Below, piece by piece: positions 1 through 9,461 of a DNA stretch of 42,240 nucleotides (position 1 is the first letter of the stretch; every line of letters begins with the position of its first letter). Source of the DNA: Myxosarcina sp. GA_180221_E-2-1-MAG-40_15 (GTDB lineage Bacteria > Cyanobacteriota > Cyanobacteriia > Cyanobacteriales > Xenococcaceae); the NCBI GenBank assembly GCA_020692205.1, contig JAIMKV010000043.1:1-42240 (forward strand). The letters are read 5' to 3'. Below the pieces are notes generated by a model. That model had not been told where the DNA came from, did no database searches, and saw only the letters and a list, made by a program, of their open reading frames with translations. The translations under genes were made by a program, and so were the position numbers.

Positions 1-42
1 TGTCCGAACTATTGCTAAAACCAATATTTGATTAATGAACAA

Positions 43-462
43 TCAGTCATAATCAACATTTTTTCTGGATGCTTTTAACTGACTTCGTTTAGCTTTGCTG
101 TCTAATCGTTTTCTTTTAATACCGTGAGACGGTTTGGTTGGAAGTCTTTTCTTCTTTTTGACTAGTGCGCTTCTAATCAAATCTTGCAGTCGTCTCAAGG
201 CATCTTCTTTATTTTGATGCTGAGTACGAAACTGCTGTGCTTTAATAATAATTACTCCATCTTGAGTAATTTGAGACTGATTAAGTTTCATTAACAGCTT
301 TTCTTGGTAAAATTCAGGCAACGATGATGCTCTAACGTCAAAGCGTAAATGTATAGCGGTAGCTACTTTATTAACATTTTGACCACCAGATCCCTGAGAA
401 CGAACTGCTTTTAAATCTATCTCATTACTAGGAATAGTAATTTGCTCAGAAATTTTTAACAT
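43..462 (-). CDS. arfB: Peptidyl-tRNA hydrolase ArfB (YaeJ-type ribosome rescue factor)
   Basis: A 139-residue protein, almost the same length as E. coli ArfB (140). Near residues 21-31 it has the release-factor catalytic loop RSQGSGGQNVNKV, whose GGQ hydrolyses the peptidyl-tRNA ester. The C-terminal 35-40 residues are very rich in Lys and Arg (KKKKRLPTKPSHGIKRKR). In the known family this tail sits in the empty mRNA channel of stalled ribosomes. Full-length release factors are excluded because codon-recognition domains are absent. It starts with ATG 12 bp after the stop of the upstream DMT transporter gene, so the two are probably cotranscribed. The call is strong from motif plus length plus tail. 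Confidence 0.93.
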   Translation of the reverse strand: MLKISEQITIPSNEIDLKAVRSQGSGGQNVNKVATAIHLRFDVRASSLPEFYQEKLLMKLNQSQITQDGVIIIKAQQFRTQHQNKEDALRRLQDLIRSALVKKKKRLPTKPSHGIKRKRLDSKAKRSQLKASRKNVDYD

Positions 463-474
463 TAGTCTTCCAAT

Positions 475-1341
475 CTAACTATTACTTTGATTCTGAACAG
501 CCTTAGTTCGCAAAATAACCCAGCCAGCTAAGACAATCAGCATCGCACCGAAAATAGAATTTGTATCTAACAACTCATGCCACACTAACCAACCCAAAAA
601 TGTGCCAAAGGGGACAGAGGTATAGGTAAAGATGCCAACGCTTGAAGCAGGAGCATTCTGATATCCGCGAGTTAGTAATAGCTGACCGATAGTGGTAGTC
701 AATCCTATTCCTATCAGCATAATATATTGGCTGATTGTCGGAGTTTGCCAATTGGCGATCATTGGCACAGATGAGATTGTCAGACCAAAAATGGCAAAAT
801 AAGCTACTATTCGCAAGGGAGGTTCGGTTGCCGAAAGCTTACGCACGGTAACAAAAGCCACTGCCGCCATGAAACTACTAGCTAGTGCCACTAAATTTGC
901 CCAATTATTATCGCCATTTGGTTCTAGGATTAAGAAAACTCCCAGAAATCCGAGCGCTCCGGCTATGATGATTCTAGAGGTAATTTTTTCTTGCAGCCAA
1001 ACAGCGGAAATGAAGGGAATGATCAGGGGAATGGTTGATTTAATTAACATTGAATCTCCCAGGGAAATTTGACCCAACGCATAGAAAAAAGCATACATTG
1101 CTCCCATGCCAACACCAGAACGAAGCAGATGGAGGTGCAGGCAATCGGTTTTCAAAATATTAGCCTCAGCCCTAAACACTAAAGGAATTAGAATTGCTAG
1201 TCCAAAGAAATTGCGAAAAAATACGATTGATTCGTTAGGTAATGACGTTGAGGTAAATTTAATTATGGCGGCACTAAAAGCAAAACTTAATTCTGAAGCG
1301 ACAATAAAAAATGCTCCTCGTAAAATACTTTGGCGTTGCAT
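475..1341 (-). CDS. DMT-superfamily (EamA) transporter
   Basis: A 288-residue, very hydrophobic protein with about ten predicted membrane spans in two similar halves, the layout of two EamA domains. The first half carries SELSFAFSAAIIKF and FFRNFFGLAILIPLVF. The second begins near residue 150 and includes SSVGIFTYTSVPFGTFLG, typical of the second EamA repeat. Family members export metabolites or amino acids; the substrate cannot be read from sequence. It lies 12 bp upstream of arfB on the same strand. It starts with ATG. Confidence 0.85.
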   Translation of the reverse strand: MQRQSILRGAFFIVASELSFAFSAAIIKFTSTSLPNESIVFFRNFFGLAILIPLVFRAEANILKTDCLHLHLLRSGVGMGAMYAFFYALGQISLGDSMLIKSTIPLIIPFISAVWLQEKITSRIIIAGALGFLGVFLILEPNGDNNWANLVALASSFMAAVAFVTVRKLSATEPPLRIVAYFAIFGLTISSVPMIANWQTPTISQYIMLIGIGLTTTIGQLLLTRGYQNAPASSVGIFTYTSVPFGTFLGWLVWHELLDTNSIFGAMLIVLAGWVILRTKAVQNQSNS

Positions 1342-1452
1342 ATAATCGAATGGTGAGGTGGGTAGAGGAAGTCTTGAATTAGAATCTGCTAATTTATCCC
1401 GTAAGTTGGCAACGCCTAGATTTATTTTTGCTAATAACCAGTTAATTGATGA

Positions 1453-2136
1453 TCATCCAGCTTGAGATAAAACTCGATTTACTCGATCTAGCTCGATTTC
1501 TCTAAAATCATCCACCGTCCAATTAGCCTGACGCTGCAACATATGCAGAGGATAAATATTGGAGATGCCTACAACCTGTATCTTGGCTCGCTTGGCTGCT
1601 TCGATACCAATAGGGTTATCTTCAATTGCTAAGCACTCCGCAGGAGATAAATTTAGATTTCTAGCTGCTAATAGATAGGCTTCGGGTTCGGGTTTACTTT
1701 GGGTTACATCGTCTCCGGCAACGATTAGATCGAAATATTGAGCAAGTTTGGCTCTGTTCAAGATATATTCAACTTCAGAACGAGTCGCACCAGTGACTAA
1801 ACCAACAGCTAAGTTTTGCTCTTTTAACTGAGTTAAAAATTCGGCTAGATGGGGAGCTAGAGGTAACTCGGCTAAGGAGTCAATTTTTTGTCGATAGCCT
1901 TGATTTTTGGTTTGAAGTAATTTATTGATATATTCGTCGGGTAAAATACGACCGCGATTAGCTAAGATACCCTTGATACAGGCGCGATCGCTTCTGCCGC
2001 GACAGTATTGAATGTATTCGTCTTGATCGGCTCGCAAATTCTCGCTCAATAATATATCTGCCACTAACTCTTGGTTAATCGCCGCATCATCAATAATTAC
2101 CCCGCTAAAATCTAGGAAAACTGCTTTCAGACTCAT
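1453..2136 (-). CDS. HAD-superfamily hydrolase, beta-phosphoglucomutase-like, variant motif I
   Basis: A 227-residue protein with the order of a HAD hydrolase with an alpha-helical C1 cap. Motif I is VFLDFSGVI at residues 6-14, motif II is LVTGATRS, the motif III Lys lies in QSKPEPEAYLLA, and motif IV is AIEDNPIGIEAA. The nucleophile Asp9 is present, but the usual second Asp of DxD (general acid/base) is Ser11. Phosphonatases and haloacid dehalogenases also depart from DxD here, so the reaction may not be ordinary phosphate-ester hydrolysis. The next gene upstream on the same strand, a SAM methyltransferase, is 18 bp away, suggesting an operon. Substrate unknown. Confidence 0.82.
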   Translation of the reverse strand: MSLKAVFLDFSGVIIDDAAINQELVADILLSENLRADQDEYIQYCRGRSDRACIKGILANRGRILPDEYINKLLQTKNQGYRQKIDSLAELPLAPHLAEFLTQLKEQNLAVGLVTGATRSEVEYILNRAKLAQYFDLIVAGDDVTQSKPEPEAYLLAARNLNLSPAECLAIEDNPIGIEAAKRAKIQVVGISNIYPLHMLQRQANWTVDDFREIELDRVNRVLSQAG

Positions 2137-2154
2137 AGAGAAAATATCTAAAGA

Positions 2155-2964
2155 TTAAAGACAATTACTGCTCGATTTTACTCCTGTACTTAGCTGATTT
2201 GTCCACCACACGTCTTCGGTTAAGACTTGGCTAAAACCTGCTTTGCCCAACCAAGCATCGACGCTACCAGCGGCATATTCGTTGATATAGGGTTCTTCAA
2301 ATATATCTGTCAACCAGGTAGTATGGCGCAGAACTTTTTGATGCCCATCCAGAATAATCACCTGTCCTCCTGGTTTGAGCAAGCGATACGCTTCTTGTAA
2401 GATCCCTTGAGATATTGAAGGAGGAGTCTCATGAAATAGTAAAGAAGCCGTTACCAGATCAAATTCACCAGCGGCAAACTCAGTTGCCTCAGCTATCCCG
2501 TGAACCCATTGAATATCTAATTCTGCTTGTCGGGCTTTGTATTGGGACATCACCAACATTTGCGGCGATAAATCTAAGCCAATAACCTCTGCTGGAGGGA
2601 AAGCTTGCTTAAGCATCATGGTAGTTGAACCAGTACCACAGCCTAGATCGAGGATTTTCTGGGGACTACCTGCAATCGCTTTGATTACTGCTTCTCGATT
2701 CCAATTTTCGTTGGGAGGTAAGGCGTGTTTAGTTACAGAATCGTAAGTGACTGCTGCGCCAGTAGTTAGATAACCACCTTCAATACCATGAAAATTTTGG
2801 GAACTATAATACTCAGGATAGATTAAACTAGGATTTTTTAGGCGATCGCTTTGGGTATCCCAGTCAATCTTTTCAGAAAGTTCTTTCAATGCTTCGCGAT
2901 CAATTAAAAACCCAAATATGGGCTGGAGAAACTTTTCCCATAGAGTATCTTGACCAGTAGCCAT
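2155..2964 (-). CDS. Class I SAM-dependent methyltransferase
   Basis: A Rossmann-fold methyltransferase. Motif I is ILDLGCGTGSTTM, followed by the acidic end of strand 2 (VIGLDLSPQML), a motif II region ATEFAAGEFDLVTASLLFHE, and post-motif LLKPGGQVIILDGH. The open frame extends to a TTG at 2979, but an ATG at 2964 gives 269 residues and is preferred here; neither has a strong ribosome binding site. About 90 residues precede the SAM motif, probably a small N-terminal cap. It appears to be cotranscribed with the downstream HAD gene. The acceptor substrate is unknown. Confidence 0.82.
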   Translation of the reverse strand: MATGQDTLWEKFLQPIFGFLIDREALKELSEKIDWDTQSDRLKNPSLIYPEYYSSQNFHGIEGGYLTTGAAVTYDSVTKHALPPNENWNREAVIKAIAGSPQKILDLGCGTGSTTMMLKQAFPPAEVIGLDLSPQMLVMSQYKARQAELDIQWVHGIAEATEFAAGEFDLVTASLLFHETPPSISQGILQEAYRLLKPGGQVIILDGHQKVLRHTTWLTDIFEEPYINEYAAGSVDAWLGKAGFSQVLTEDVWWTNQLSTGVKSSSNCL

Positions 2965-3251
2965 AGGGTTTACAACCAATAAAATTTACAATGCTTTATA
3001 TTTATCTACTTTATTCTAAGCAAATATTCTTAATTTTGCTCCATTGCCTTAAGCATTAAATGCCAAAAATTCAAGATCGACAACCTAAAACTTAGCTTTG
3101 TGGTCTGTTTTACTACTATATTTTTTAACTAAACGTTCCTCGTTATTTTTAGCTGCTAGAAGGGAATAATATACTGGGAAATCGCGATTAATCGACGAGT
3201 ATTGATGGCGATCGGCGATCGCGTCAATCAAATTTCCTCACCTAAATTGCT

Positions 3252-6095
3252 ATGAATTCAAAGCCAGACAATCAGTTATCAACTGCCAGCAGCGTTAACC
3301 AATCTGGACAGAAAAAAGGTGTGCCTTTACCTTTGATTTTAGTCTTGCCGTTTGTATTGCAGATTTTTGCAGCAGTTGGTATTACGGGCTATCTTTCTTT
3401 TCGTAACGGACAAAAGGCAGTCAACGAGCTGGCTACGGATTTACAGGAAGAGGTAAGCGATCGCGTTGCTTTACATTTGGATAACTACATTAAAACTGCC
3501 GTTGCTATCAATCAAATCAATGCTGATGCAGTCAAGCTAGGATTGTTAAATCTTAGAGATTATCAAACGGCAGGACTTTATCATTGGCGACAATTACAAG
3601 TATTTAAAAATGTAGGCTATATTTCTTATGTTTTACCTACAGGAGAATATGCAGGCGCTGGAAGATGGCTAGATGATGGCAGTTTAACGATTGACGAACT
3701 TTCTGCCAATACTAATTGGAACTCCTATATCTACGAAGTCGATCCCCAAGGTAAGCGTACCAAGATCATCGATGACACTCCCTACCATCCTCTGACAGAA
3801 TCTTGGTACATCGAAACAGTCAAACAAGGTAAACCAATTTGGACGGAAGTTTATGCTTGGGATGGAACACCAAATATCTTGTCTGTTCCGATTAACTATC
3901 CTCTCTATGATGAGGATAAAAATTTACTGGCTGTTTTAAGCCTCGATCTGCTTTTAAAAGGGATTAGTGATTTTTTACGTGGTTTTGAGATTAGCCCCTC
4001 AGCCAAAGTCTTTATCTTAGAACGCGATGGGTTAGTTATCGCTAGTTCTAGTGACGAACCACCCTATAAAATAGTCGCAGAAGCAGCAAAGCGACTCAAT
4101 GTAGCCAACAGTAACGATCCTCTAATCAAAGCTACCGCCAAATATTTAACAACTAAGTTTAGTAGCTTTGAGCGCATTAATACCAAGCAGCAGATCAACT
4201 TTGAGATCGAAGGCAAACGTCATTTTGCTCAGGTAACTCCCTGGCAAGACGAACTGGGACTAAATTGGCTGGTGGTGGTGGCAATGCCAGAATCTGACTT
4301 TATGGCGGAGATTGACGCTAATACCCGCACTACGATTTTGCTCTGTCTGGCTTCTCTATTAACTGCAACTTTGTTAGGGGTAATTACTTCTCGTTGGATA
4401 GCCCAACCAATTCGTCGCTTAAGTAATGCGAGTATGGCGATCGCCAATGGAGATTTAGATCAGACTGTAAATATTCAAGGTGTTAATGAATTTGGGGTGT
4501 TGGCTAACTCCTTTAATCAGATGGCAAGCCAGTTAAAATCCTCTTTTGCTCAACTCGATTCAACCAATAAAACTTTAGCTATAACTAACGCTGAGTTAGA
4601 TCTAACTAATCGAAAACTCGAAGAAAGCAACCAAGAACTAGAAAATCGCGTTGCCAAACGTACTAAAGAACTACAAACCGCCAAAGAAACGGCCGAAGTA
4701 GCTAATAAAGCTAAAAGCTCTTTTTTGGCAAACATGAGTCATGAATTACGCACTCCTCTTAATGCGATTCTTGGCTTTACTCAAATCATGCAGCGAGATA
4801 ACTCGGCAACGCGATCGCAATTAGAAAACCTGGCAGTGGTTAATCGTAGCGGGGAACATTTACTATCACTGATCAACGATGTCTTGGATATGTCGAAAAT
4901 TGAGGCGGGGCATATTACCTTACATCCTCACAGCTTCGATCTGTATCGACTCCTCGACACTACAGAAGAGATGCTCGAATTTAAAGCCGATGCTCAGAAA
5001 TTACAGCTTTTATTTGAGCGTCATCCCAATACACCTCAATATATACGTGCTGATGAGCGTAAATTAAGACAGGTATTAATTAATCTGCTCAATAATGCGC
5101 TCAAATTCACTACCCAAGGCGGTGTGACTCTACGAGTCAAATCAGATCCAGTCGATAATCATCTTTTGTTGTTTGAAATCGAAGATACAGGTGCAGGAAT
5201 TGCCCCCGAAGAATTAGACACTCTATTTGATGCTTTTACCCAAACCGAAACGGGCAGGCAGTCAGAAGAAGGAACAGGGTTAGGCTTACCCATCAGCCGT
5301 AAGTTTGTGCAATTAATGGGGGGAGACATTGCCGTCAGCAGCAAGTTAGGGCAGGGAACAGTATTGAAGTTTCAAATTGTGGCTGAATCTCCTCGAACAG
5401 ATGAATTACAATCCCCAAAATCCTCGAAAAAGGTGATTGCCTTAGCACCGAATCAACCTCGCTATCGTATTTTAGTCGTGGACGATCGCTGGGAAAATCG
5501 CCAAATTGTCTTAAAGCTCCTTGAACCCGTTGGTTTTGAAGTAAAAGAAGCCATCAACGGACACGAAGCTATTGAAATCTGGCAAGAGTGGCAGCCTCAT
5601 TTAATTTGGATGGACATGAGAATGCCAGTTATGAATGGTTATGAGGCTACGGAATACATCAAATCACACCTAAAAGGTCAGGCGGTTTATATCATTGCCT
5701 TAACAGCGTCTACTTTTGAGGAGGAAAGAGCGATCGTTTTATCTGCTGGGTGTGATGATTTTGTCCGCAAACCATTTCGCGAAGAAGTCTTATTTGACAA
5801 AATAGCTGAATATCTAGGGGTGGCATACATCTATAACGAAGATGCGGAATTATCAGCTACCGATCCTGATAATGCTGATTTTCTCTTAAACCCTGCCTCT
5901 TTGAAAATGATGCCTAGTGAATGGTTGACTCAGTTAGAAGCAGCAGCCGCCGAATTAGATGAAGAAGCGATCGCCAAATTGATTGACCAGATATCTGATG
6001 AACACAGTCTGTTAGCAATAACCCTGCACAACAAAGTTAATGATTTTGATTTTGATGACATCGTTAGCTTAGTTCAGCAAACAATACACAGTTAG
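3252..6095 (+). CDS. Hybrid sensor histidine kinase (dCache-HAMP-HisKA-HATPase-REC)
   Basis: A 947-residue membrane sensor. A first membrane span (about residues 24-50) and a second (about 358-380) flank an extracytoplasmic dCache-like domain of about 300 residues. HAMP follows at 381-430 and a coiled coil at about 430-485. The HisKA H-box [17 protein letters not shown] puts the phospho-His at 497. The N-box [15 protein letters not shown] is near 603-617, with G boxes EDTGAGI and [13 protein letters not shown] receiver domain starts near 738 with VVDDR; its phospho-Asp is 788 (WMDMRMP) and the Lys is in RKPF. About 85 residues after REC are not recognised. The next gene, 16 bp downstream, is a REC-GGDEF-EAL regulator, so this kinase probably controls c-di-GMP. 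Its ligand is unknown. Confidence 0.93.
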   Translation: MNSKPDNQLSTASSVNQSGQKKGVPLPLILVLPFVLQIFAAVGITGYLSFRNGQKAVNELATDLQEEVSDRVALHLDNYIKTAVAINQINADAVKLGLLNLRDYQTAGLYHWRQLQVFKNVGYISYVLPTGEYAGAGRWLDDGSLTIDELSANTNWNSYIYEVDPQGKRTKIIDDTPYHPLTESWYIETVKQGKPIWTEVYAWDGTPNILSVPINYPLYDEDKNLLAVLSLDLLLKGISDFLRGFEISPSAKVFILERDGLVIASSSDEPPYKIVAEAAKRLNVANSNDPLIKATAKYLTTKFSSFERINTKQQINFEIEGKRHFAQVTPWQDELGLNWLVVVAMPESDFMAEIDANTRTTILLCLASLLTATLLGVITSRWIAQPIRRLSNASMAIANGDLDQTVNIQGVNEFGVLANSFNQMASQLKSSFAQLDSTNKTLAITNAELDLTNRKLEESNQELENRVAKRTKELQTAKETAEVANKAKSSFLANMSHELRTPLNAILGFTQIMQRDNSATRSQLENLAVVNRSGEHLLSLINDVLDMSKIEAGHITLHPHSFDLYRLLDTTEEMLEFKADAQKLQLLFERHPNTPQYIRADERKLRQVLINLLNNALKFTTQGGVTLRVKSDPVDNHLLLFEIEDTGAGIAPEELDTLFDAFTQTETGRQSEEGTGLGLPISRKFVQLMGGDIAVSSKLGQGTVLKFQIVAESPRTDELQSPKSSKKVIALAPNQPRYRILVVDDRWENRQIVLKLLEPVGFEVKEAINGHEAIEIWQEWQPHLIWMDMRMPVMNGYEATEYIKSHLKGQAVYIIALTASTFEEERAIVLSAGCDDFVRKPFREEVLFDKIAEYLGVAYIYNEDAELSATDPDNADFLLNPASLKMMPSEWLTQLEAAAAELDEEAIAKLIDQISDEHSLLAITLHNKVNDFDFDDIVSLVQQTIHS

Positions 6096-6111
6096 CATTA
6101 ATTAATCTGAG

Positions 6112-8028
6112 ATGAGTTTATATACCCAGAAAAATCAAAATATCCTAATTGTTGATGATATTGCCGATAATTTACGTGTTTTATCCAATACTCTGAGCGA
6201 ACAAGGGTATAAAATTCGCTGTGCGAAGAATGGGAGTATGGCTTTGAAGGCAGCAAGTAAGGTAATTCCCGATTTGATTTTGCTAGATATTAAAATGCCA
6301 GGGATGAACGGCTATGAGGTTTGTCAACAACTCAAACAAGCACCAAAAACCAAAGATATTCCCGTAATTTTTCTCAGTGCTTTGGATGATATTTTAGATA
6401 AACTGAAAGCATTTGAAGTAGGAGGTTTAGACTATATCACTAAACCCTTTCAAGTAGAGGAAGTTTTAATTAGAGTCAAAAATCAACTCGACTTACAAGC
6501 GGCCAAAGCCGAAATTCGTAACTTAAACCAACAGCTAGAACAAAAAGTTGAAGAGCGAACTCATCAGTTAAACATCAGCAACCAAAAGCTGGCTAAAGCT
6601 AATCAGCAGCTAAAACAGGAAATTATCGAACGCCAAAAAGCCGAACAGCAAATGATTCATGATGCTCTTCATGATGGCTTGACAGGGTTGCCCAATCGTA
6701 CTTTATTAATGGATCGGATTGACCAAGCTATTCAACACGCTAAACGCAATCCTAGCCACCTATTTGCCTTACTTTTTATCGATCTTGATCGCTTTAAAAT
6801 TATCAATGACAGTTTAGGTCACTCAGTGGGCGATAAACTACTAATAGCGATCGCTAAACTACTGTCAAAAGATCTGCGGAGTTTGGATACGGTAGCACGT
6901 CTAGGAGGAGATGAGTTTGTGATTCTTCTAGATAATCTTGATTCTCTCCAAGATGCAACTCAAGTGGGCGATCGTCTTCAAGAAAAATTGCAAATGCCTT
7001 TGGATCTAGCAGGACAAAATATTTTTACCAGTGCCAGTATCGGTATTGCTCTTAGTTCATCTGGTTACGAAAATAGTTCGGAAGTTTTACGTGATGCAGA
7101 TATTGCCATGTATCGCGCCAAAGAAAAAGGCAAAGCTCGCTATGAGATTTTTGACCAAGATATGTATACTCAAACTCTCAAGGCAATTGAATTAGAGCAT
7201 AATTTGCGTCTTGCTCTGGAGAATCAAGAATTTAGCCTATACTATCAACCAATTATTTCTCTGGAAAACAATAGTTTGGCAGGATTTGAAGCGTTAATTC
7301 GTTGGCAACATCCTCCCCACGGTTTTATCTCTCCCGTAGATTTTATTCCTTTAGCTGAAGATACAGGCTTGATTGTCGCTATCGGAGACTGGGTACTAGC
7401 ACAAGCCTGCCAGCAGTTAGCAACTTGGCAACAGCAATATGCGACGATTCCTGAAATGGCTTCTCTCAAAATTAGTGTCAACGTTGCCTGTACACAATTT
7501 CAAAAACCAGACTTTATTGCTAAATTAGAGCAAATTTTACGCCAAACTAATTTACATCCTAGTTGTTTGAGATTGGAAATTACCGAAAGGGTATTAGTCG
7601 ACTCCAAAATAAATACTCAGCAAACTTTATCAGAAATTAGAAAAAGACAAATCAAGCTAAGTATTGATGATTTTGGGATTGGCTATTCTTCTTTGAGTTA
7701 TTTGCGCCGTTTACCAATTGATAATCTTAAAATAGATCGTTCCTTTATCAAGAATATGAATTCTGACATCGAAAGCCTAGAAATCGTCAAAACTATTATT
7801 ACTTTGGCTCATAATCTGGGCATGGATGCGATCGCCGAAGGAGTAGAAACCGCTGCCCAAGCCAAAAAATTGAAAACTTTGGGTTGTGAATATGCCCAGG
7901 GATATTTATTTGCCAAACCTCTATCAGCTAAGGCGATCAAACTAATATTAGAAAATAAACAGAGCGGTGTAACCTTAGCTAAACCGCAAGATGATCGCGA
8001 AAATAAAGGCGATATAGTTGGCAGCTAG
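6112..8028 (+). CDS. Response regulator with GGDEF and EAL domains (c-di-GMP turnover)
   Basis: A 638-residue protein with REC at about 9-125: VDDIADN, phospho-Asp59 in LLDIKMPG, and TKPF. A coiled linker at about 130-185 leads to a GGDEF domain with intact IDLDRFKIINDSLGH and RLGGDEFV (265-269). The EAL domain has FEALIRWQHP (Glu393), NVACTQF, LEITE, SIDDFGIGYSSL, KIDRSF and IAEGVET. All expected catalytic residues of both the diguanylate cyclase and the phosphodiesterase are visible, so it may be bifunctional. It follows the hybrid kinase by 16 bp and is its likely phosphotransfer partner. Its last 50 bp overlap the 3' end of the convergent AAA-like gene. Confidence 0.95.
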   Translation: MSLYTQKNQNILIVDDIADNLRVLSNTLSEQGYKIRCAKNGSMALKAASKVIPDLILLDIKMPGMNGYEVCQQLKQAPKTKDIPVIFLSALDDILDKLKAFEVGGLDYITKPFQVEEVLIRVKNQLDLQAAKAEIRNLNQQLEQKVEERTHQLNISNQKLAKANQQLKQEIIERQKAEQQMIHDALHDGLTGLPNRTLLMDRIDQAIQHAKRNPSHLFALLFIDLDRFKIINDSLGHSVGDKLLIAIAKLLSKDLRSLDTVARLGGDEFVILLDNLDSLQDATQVGDRLQEKLQMPLDLAGQNIFTSASIGIALSSSGYENSSEVLRDADIAMYRAKEKGKARYEIFDQDMYTQTLKAIELEHNLRLALENQEFSLYYQPIISLENNSLAGFEALIRWQHPPHGFISPVDFIPLAEDTGLIVAIGDWVLAQACQQLATWQQQYATIPEMASLKISVNVACTQFQKPDFIAKLEQILRQTNLHPSCLRLEITERVLVDSKINTQQTLSEIRKRQIKLSIDDFGIGYSSLSYLRRLPIDNLKIDRSFIKNMNSDIESLEIVKTIITLAHNLGMDAIAEGVETAAQAKKLKTLGCEYAQGYLFAKPLSAKAIKLILENKQSGVTLAKPQDDRENKGDIVGS

Positions 8029-9334
8029 GAACTACATGATTACCAACGAATTTAATTAGACCGATACTGTCTAATTTATGGGCAGCGATGCAGGCTATCT
8101 GTACGGGAGCATCAGCAGCAGCTACTTGGCAAAAAGCCTTGATTAGTTCGGGAAACTGCCGCAGAATTAGCAAGTATTGTTTTAAATGACTACGATAAAT
8201 ACCTGAAGGAGTTGGTGCTTCGACTAATAGCTGTTCCAAGGTAATATCTTGAGTTGCTAAGACATGAAACGCCAATCTAACTAAGTATGGATAACCTCCG
8301 ATCATCTCCATCAGTAACCTCAAATTTTGCTCTGAGATATGCTGCTGAAATTGATATCGATTGGCTAGTTCTCTCACCTGTGCAAAATCGAACTCAGGTA
8401 AGACGATTGGTAAGCCCAAATTAAGTGGCGAGCGATTAATATCTATAGGAAGACAAATGTCGGTAGAGTAAGCCAAAATTGTGCGTAGATGTTGCCAAGC
8501 TGCTAAATTGTTAGCTTCTTCATGCCAAAATCGCACCAAAGGTAGAAATTCTTGAGCTATTTCAGGATATTCAAATAAATGATTAACTTCATCTAGAGCC
8601 AAAACCAGAGGTTCTTTAAGCTGTTCGAGAATATGCTTTTGGAAATAAGTAGTACAGCTAATTTTGATGCCTAAATCTTGATCCCAATAGCGATCTAATT
8701 CTGATTCGATACCTAACTGCAAGGTAATATTTGCCATTAACCAGCGGAGAAACTTCTCTAGATTGGATAAAACAGAAGCCTCTGCCAGTTGCAAATTTAG
8801 TCTGACCGTATGATAGTTATGCGATCGCGCTTCCGCTAAAATACGAATCATTAAGGAAGTTTTCCCTCTATTTAGGGGCGATTTGATCACGATTAACGCT
8901 CCTGGACGCAGAATTTCTTCGTAAGCCAAGGCTTCAATGGGAGGGCGTTCGATATAAAAATTTGAGTTGAGAGGAACTTGACCATTGGGTAATTCTGAAC
9001 TGGCAGTCAAAAATTTACTTCTTTTTGACTTCTGTCTTAAAACTGATTTGAAGTTGTTTTTGCTGACTTTCTCTTCCCAAGCCGAAGAAAGACTTTGCCA
9101 CAATCGTGAACCTACCACTCGAATATAGTCAGAGTCGTAACCAGAACCCTGGGCAATTTCTTGATATGTTTTTCCCAGCCAACATTCTCGGAGTACCAAT
9201 TCCTGCACTCCGTTTAGTCTTTCAGGCTCTAAAGTTTGATCGACAATTCTTAATGCTTGGCTTATTTCTAGATCTGTCATGCTTAATTCTGTGCTGCGTT
9301 TCAAAATTACTTCCCGATCGCTAAATACATTCAT
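7979..9334 (-). CDS. AAA-like ATPase with vMAP-type N-terminal HTH domain
   Basis: A 451-residue protein. Residues about 19-90 (LVLRECWLGKTYQEIA) match the helix-turn-helix domain found at the N terminus of vWA-MoxR-associated proteins, common in cyanobacteria. An AAA_35-like NTPase follows, with P-loop SPLNRGKTS at 152-160 (the first Gly is Ser) and Walker B LVLALDEVNHLF near 244. The C-terminal half is helical and resembles the winged region of STAND-type ATPases. Such proteins are usually regulatory or conflict-related, and no partner effector sits beside it. An alternative ATG lies at residue 19. Its 3' end overlaps the REC-GGDEF-EAL gene on the other strand. A 14-bp palindrome lies just upstream. 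Confidence 0.8.
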   Translation of the reverse strand: MNVFSDREVILKRSTELSMTDLEISQALRIVDQTLEPERLNGVQELVLRECWLGKTYQEIAQGSGYDSDYIRVVGSRLWQSLSSAWEEKVSKNNFKSVLRQKSKRSKFLTASSELPNGQVPLNSNFYIERPPIEALAYEEILRPGALIVIKSPLNRGKTSLMIRILAEARSHNYHTVRLNLQLAEASVLSNLEKFLRWLMANITLQLGIESELDRYWDQDLGIKISCTTYFQKHILEQLKEPLVLALDEVNHLFEYPEIAQEFLPLVRFWHEEANNLAAWQHLRTILAYSTDICLPIDINRSPLNLGLPIVLPEFDFAQVRELANRYQFQQHISEQNLRLLMEMIGGYPYLVRLAFHVLATQDITLEQLLVEAPTPSGIYRSHLKQYLLILRQFPELIKAFCQVAAADAPVQIACIAAHKLDSIGLIKFVGNHVVPSCQLYRLYFRDHLAV

Positions 9335-9357
9335 AAAAAGCTATTGCAAAGTTTATA

Positions 9358-9371
9358 GTAATTTAAATTAC
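9358..9371. promoter_or_regulatory. Perfect 14-bp palindrome upstream of the vMAP-HTH/AAA gene
   Basis: GTAATTTAAATTAC is its own reverse complement. It lies 23 bp upstream of the ATG at 9334 on the minus strand, where an operator could be. The downstream gene carries an HTH domain, so self-regulation is possible, but this is inference. AT-rich palindromes also arise by chance. Confidence 0.3.
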
Positions 9372-9461
9372 ACTTTTTTTCATTTGGCCAGGATTATCGA
9401 ATAATTGGGGCAAACGGTCGAAAAATCACCCAATTATTGCAGCTAATTCACTAGATATGAC

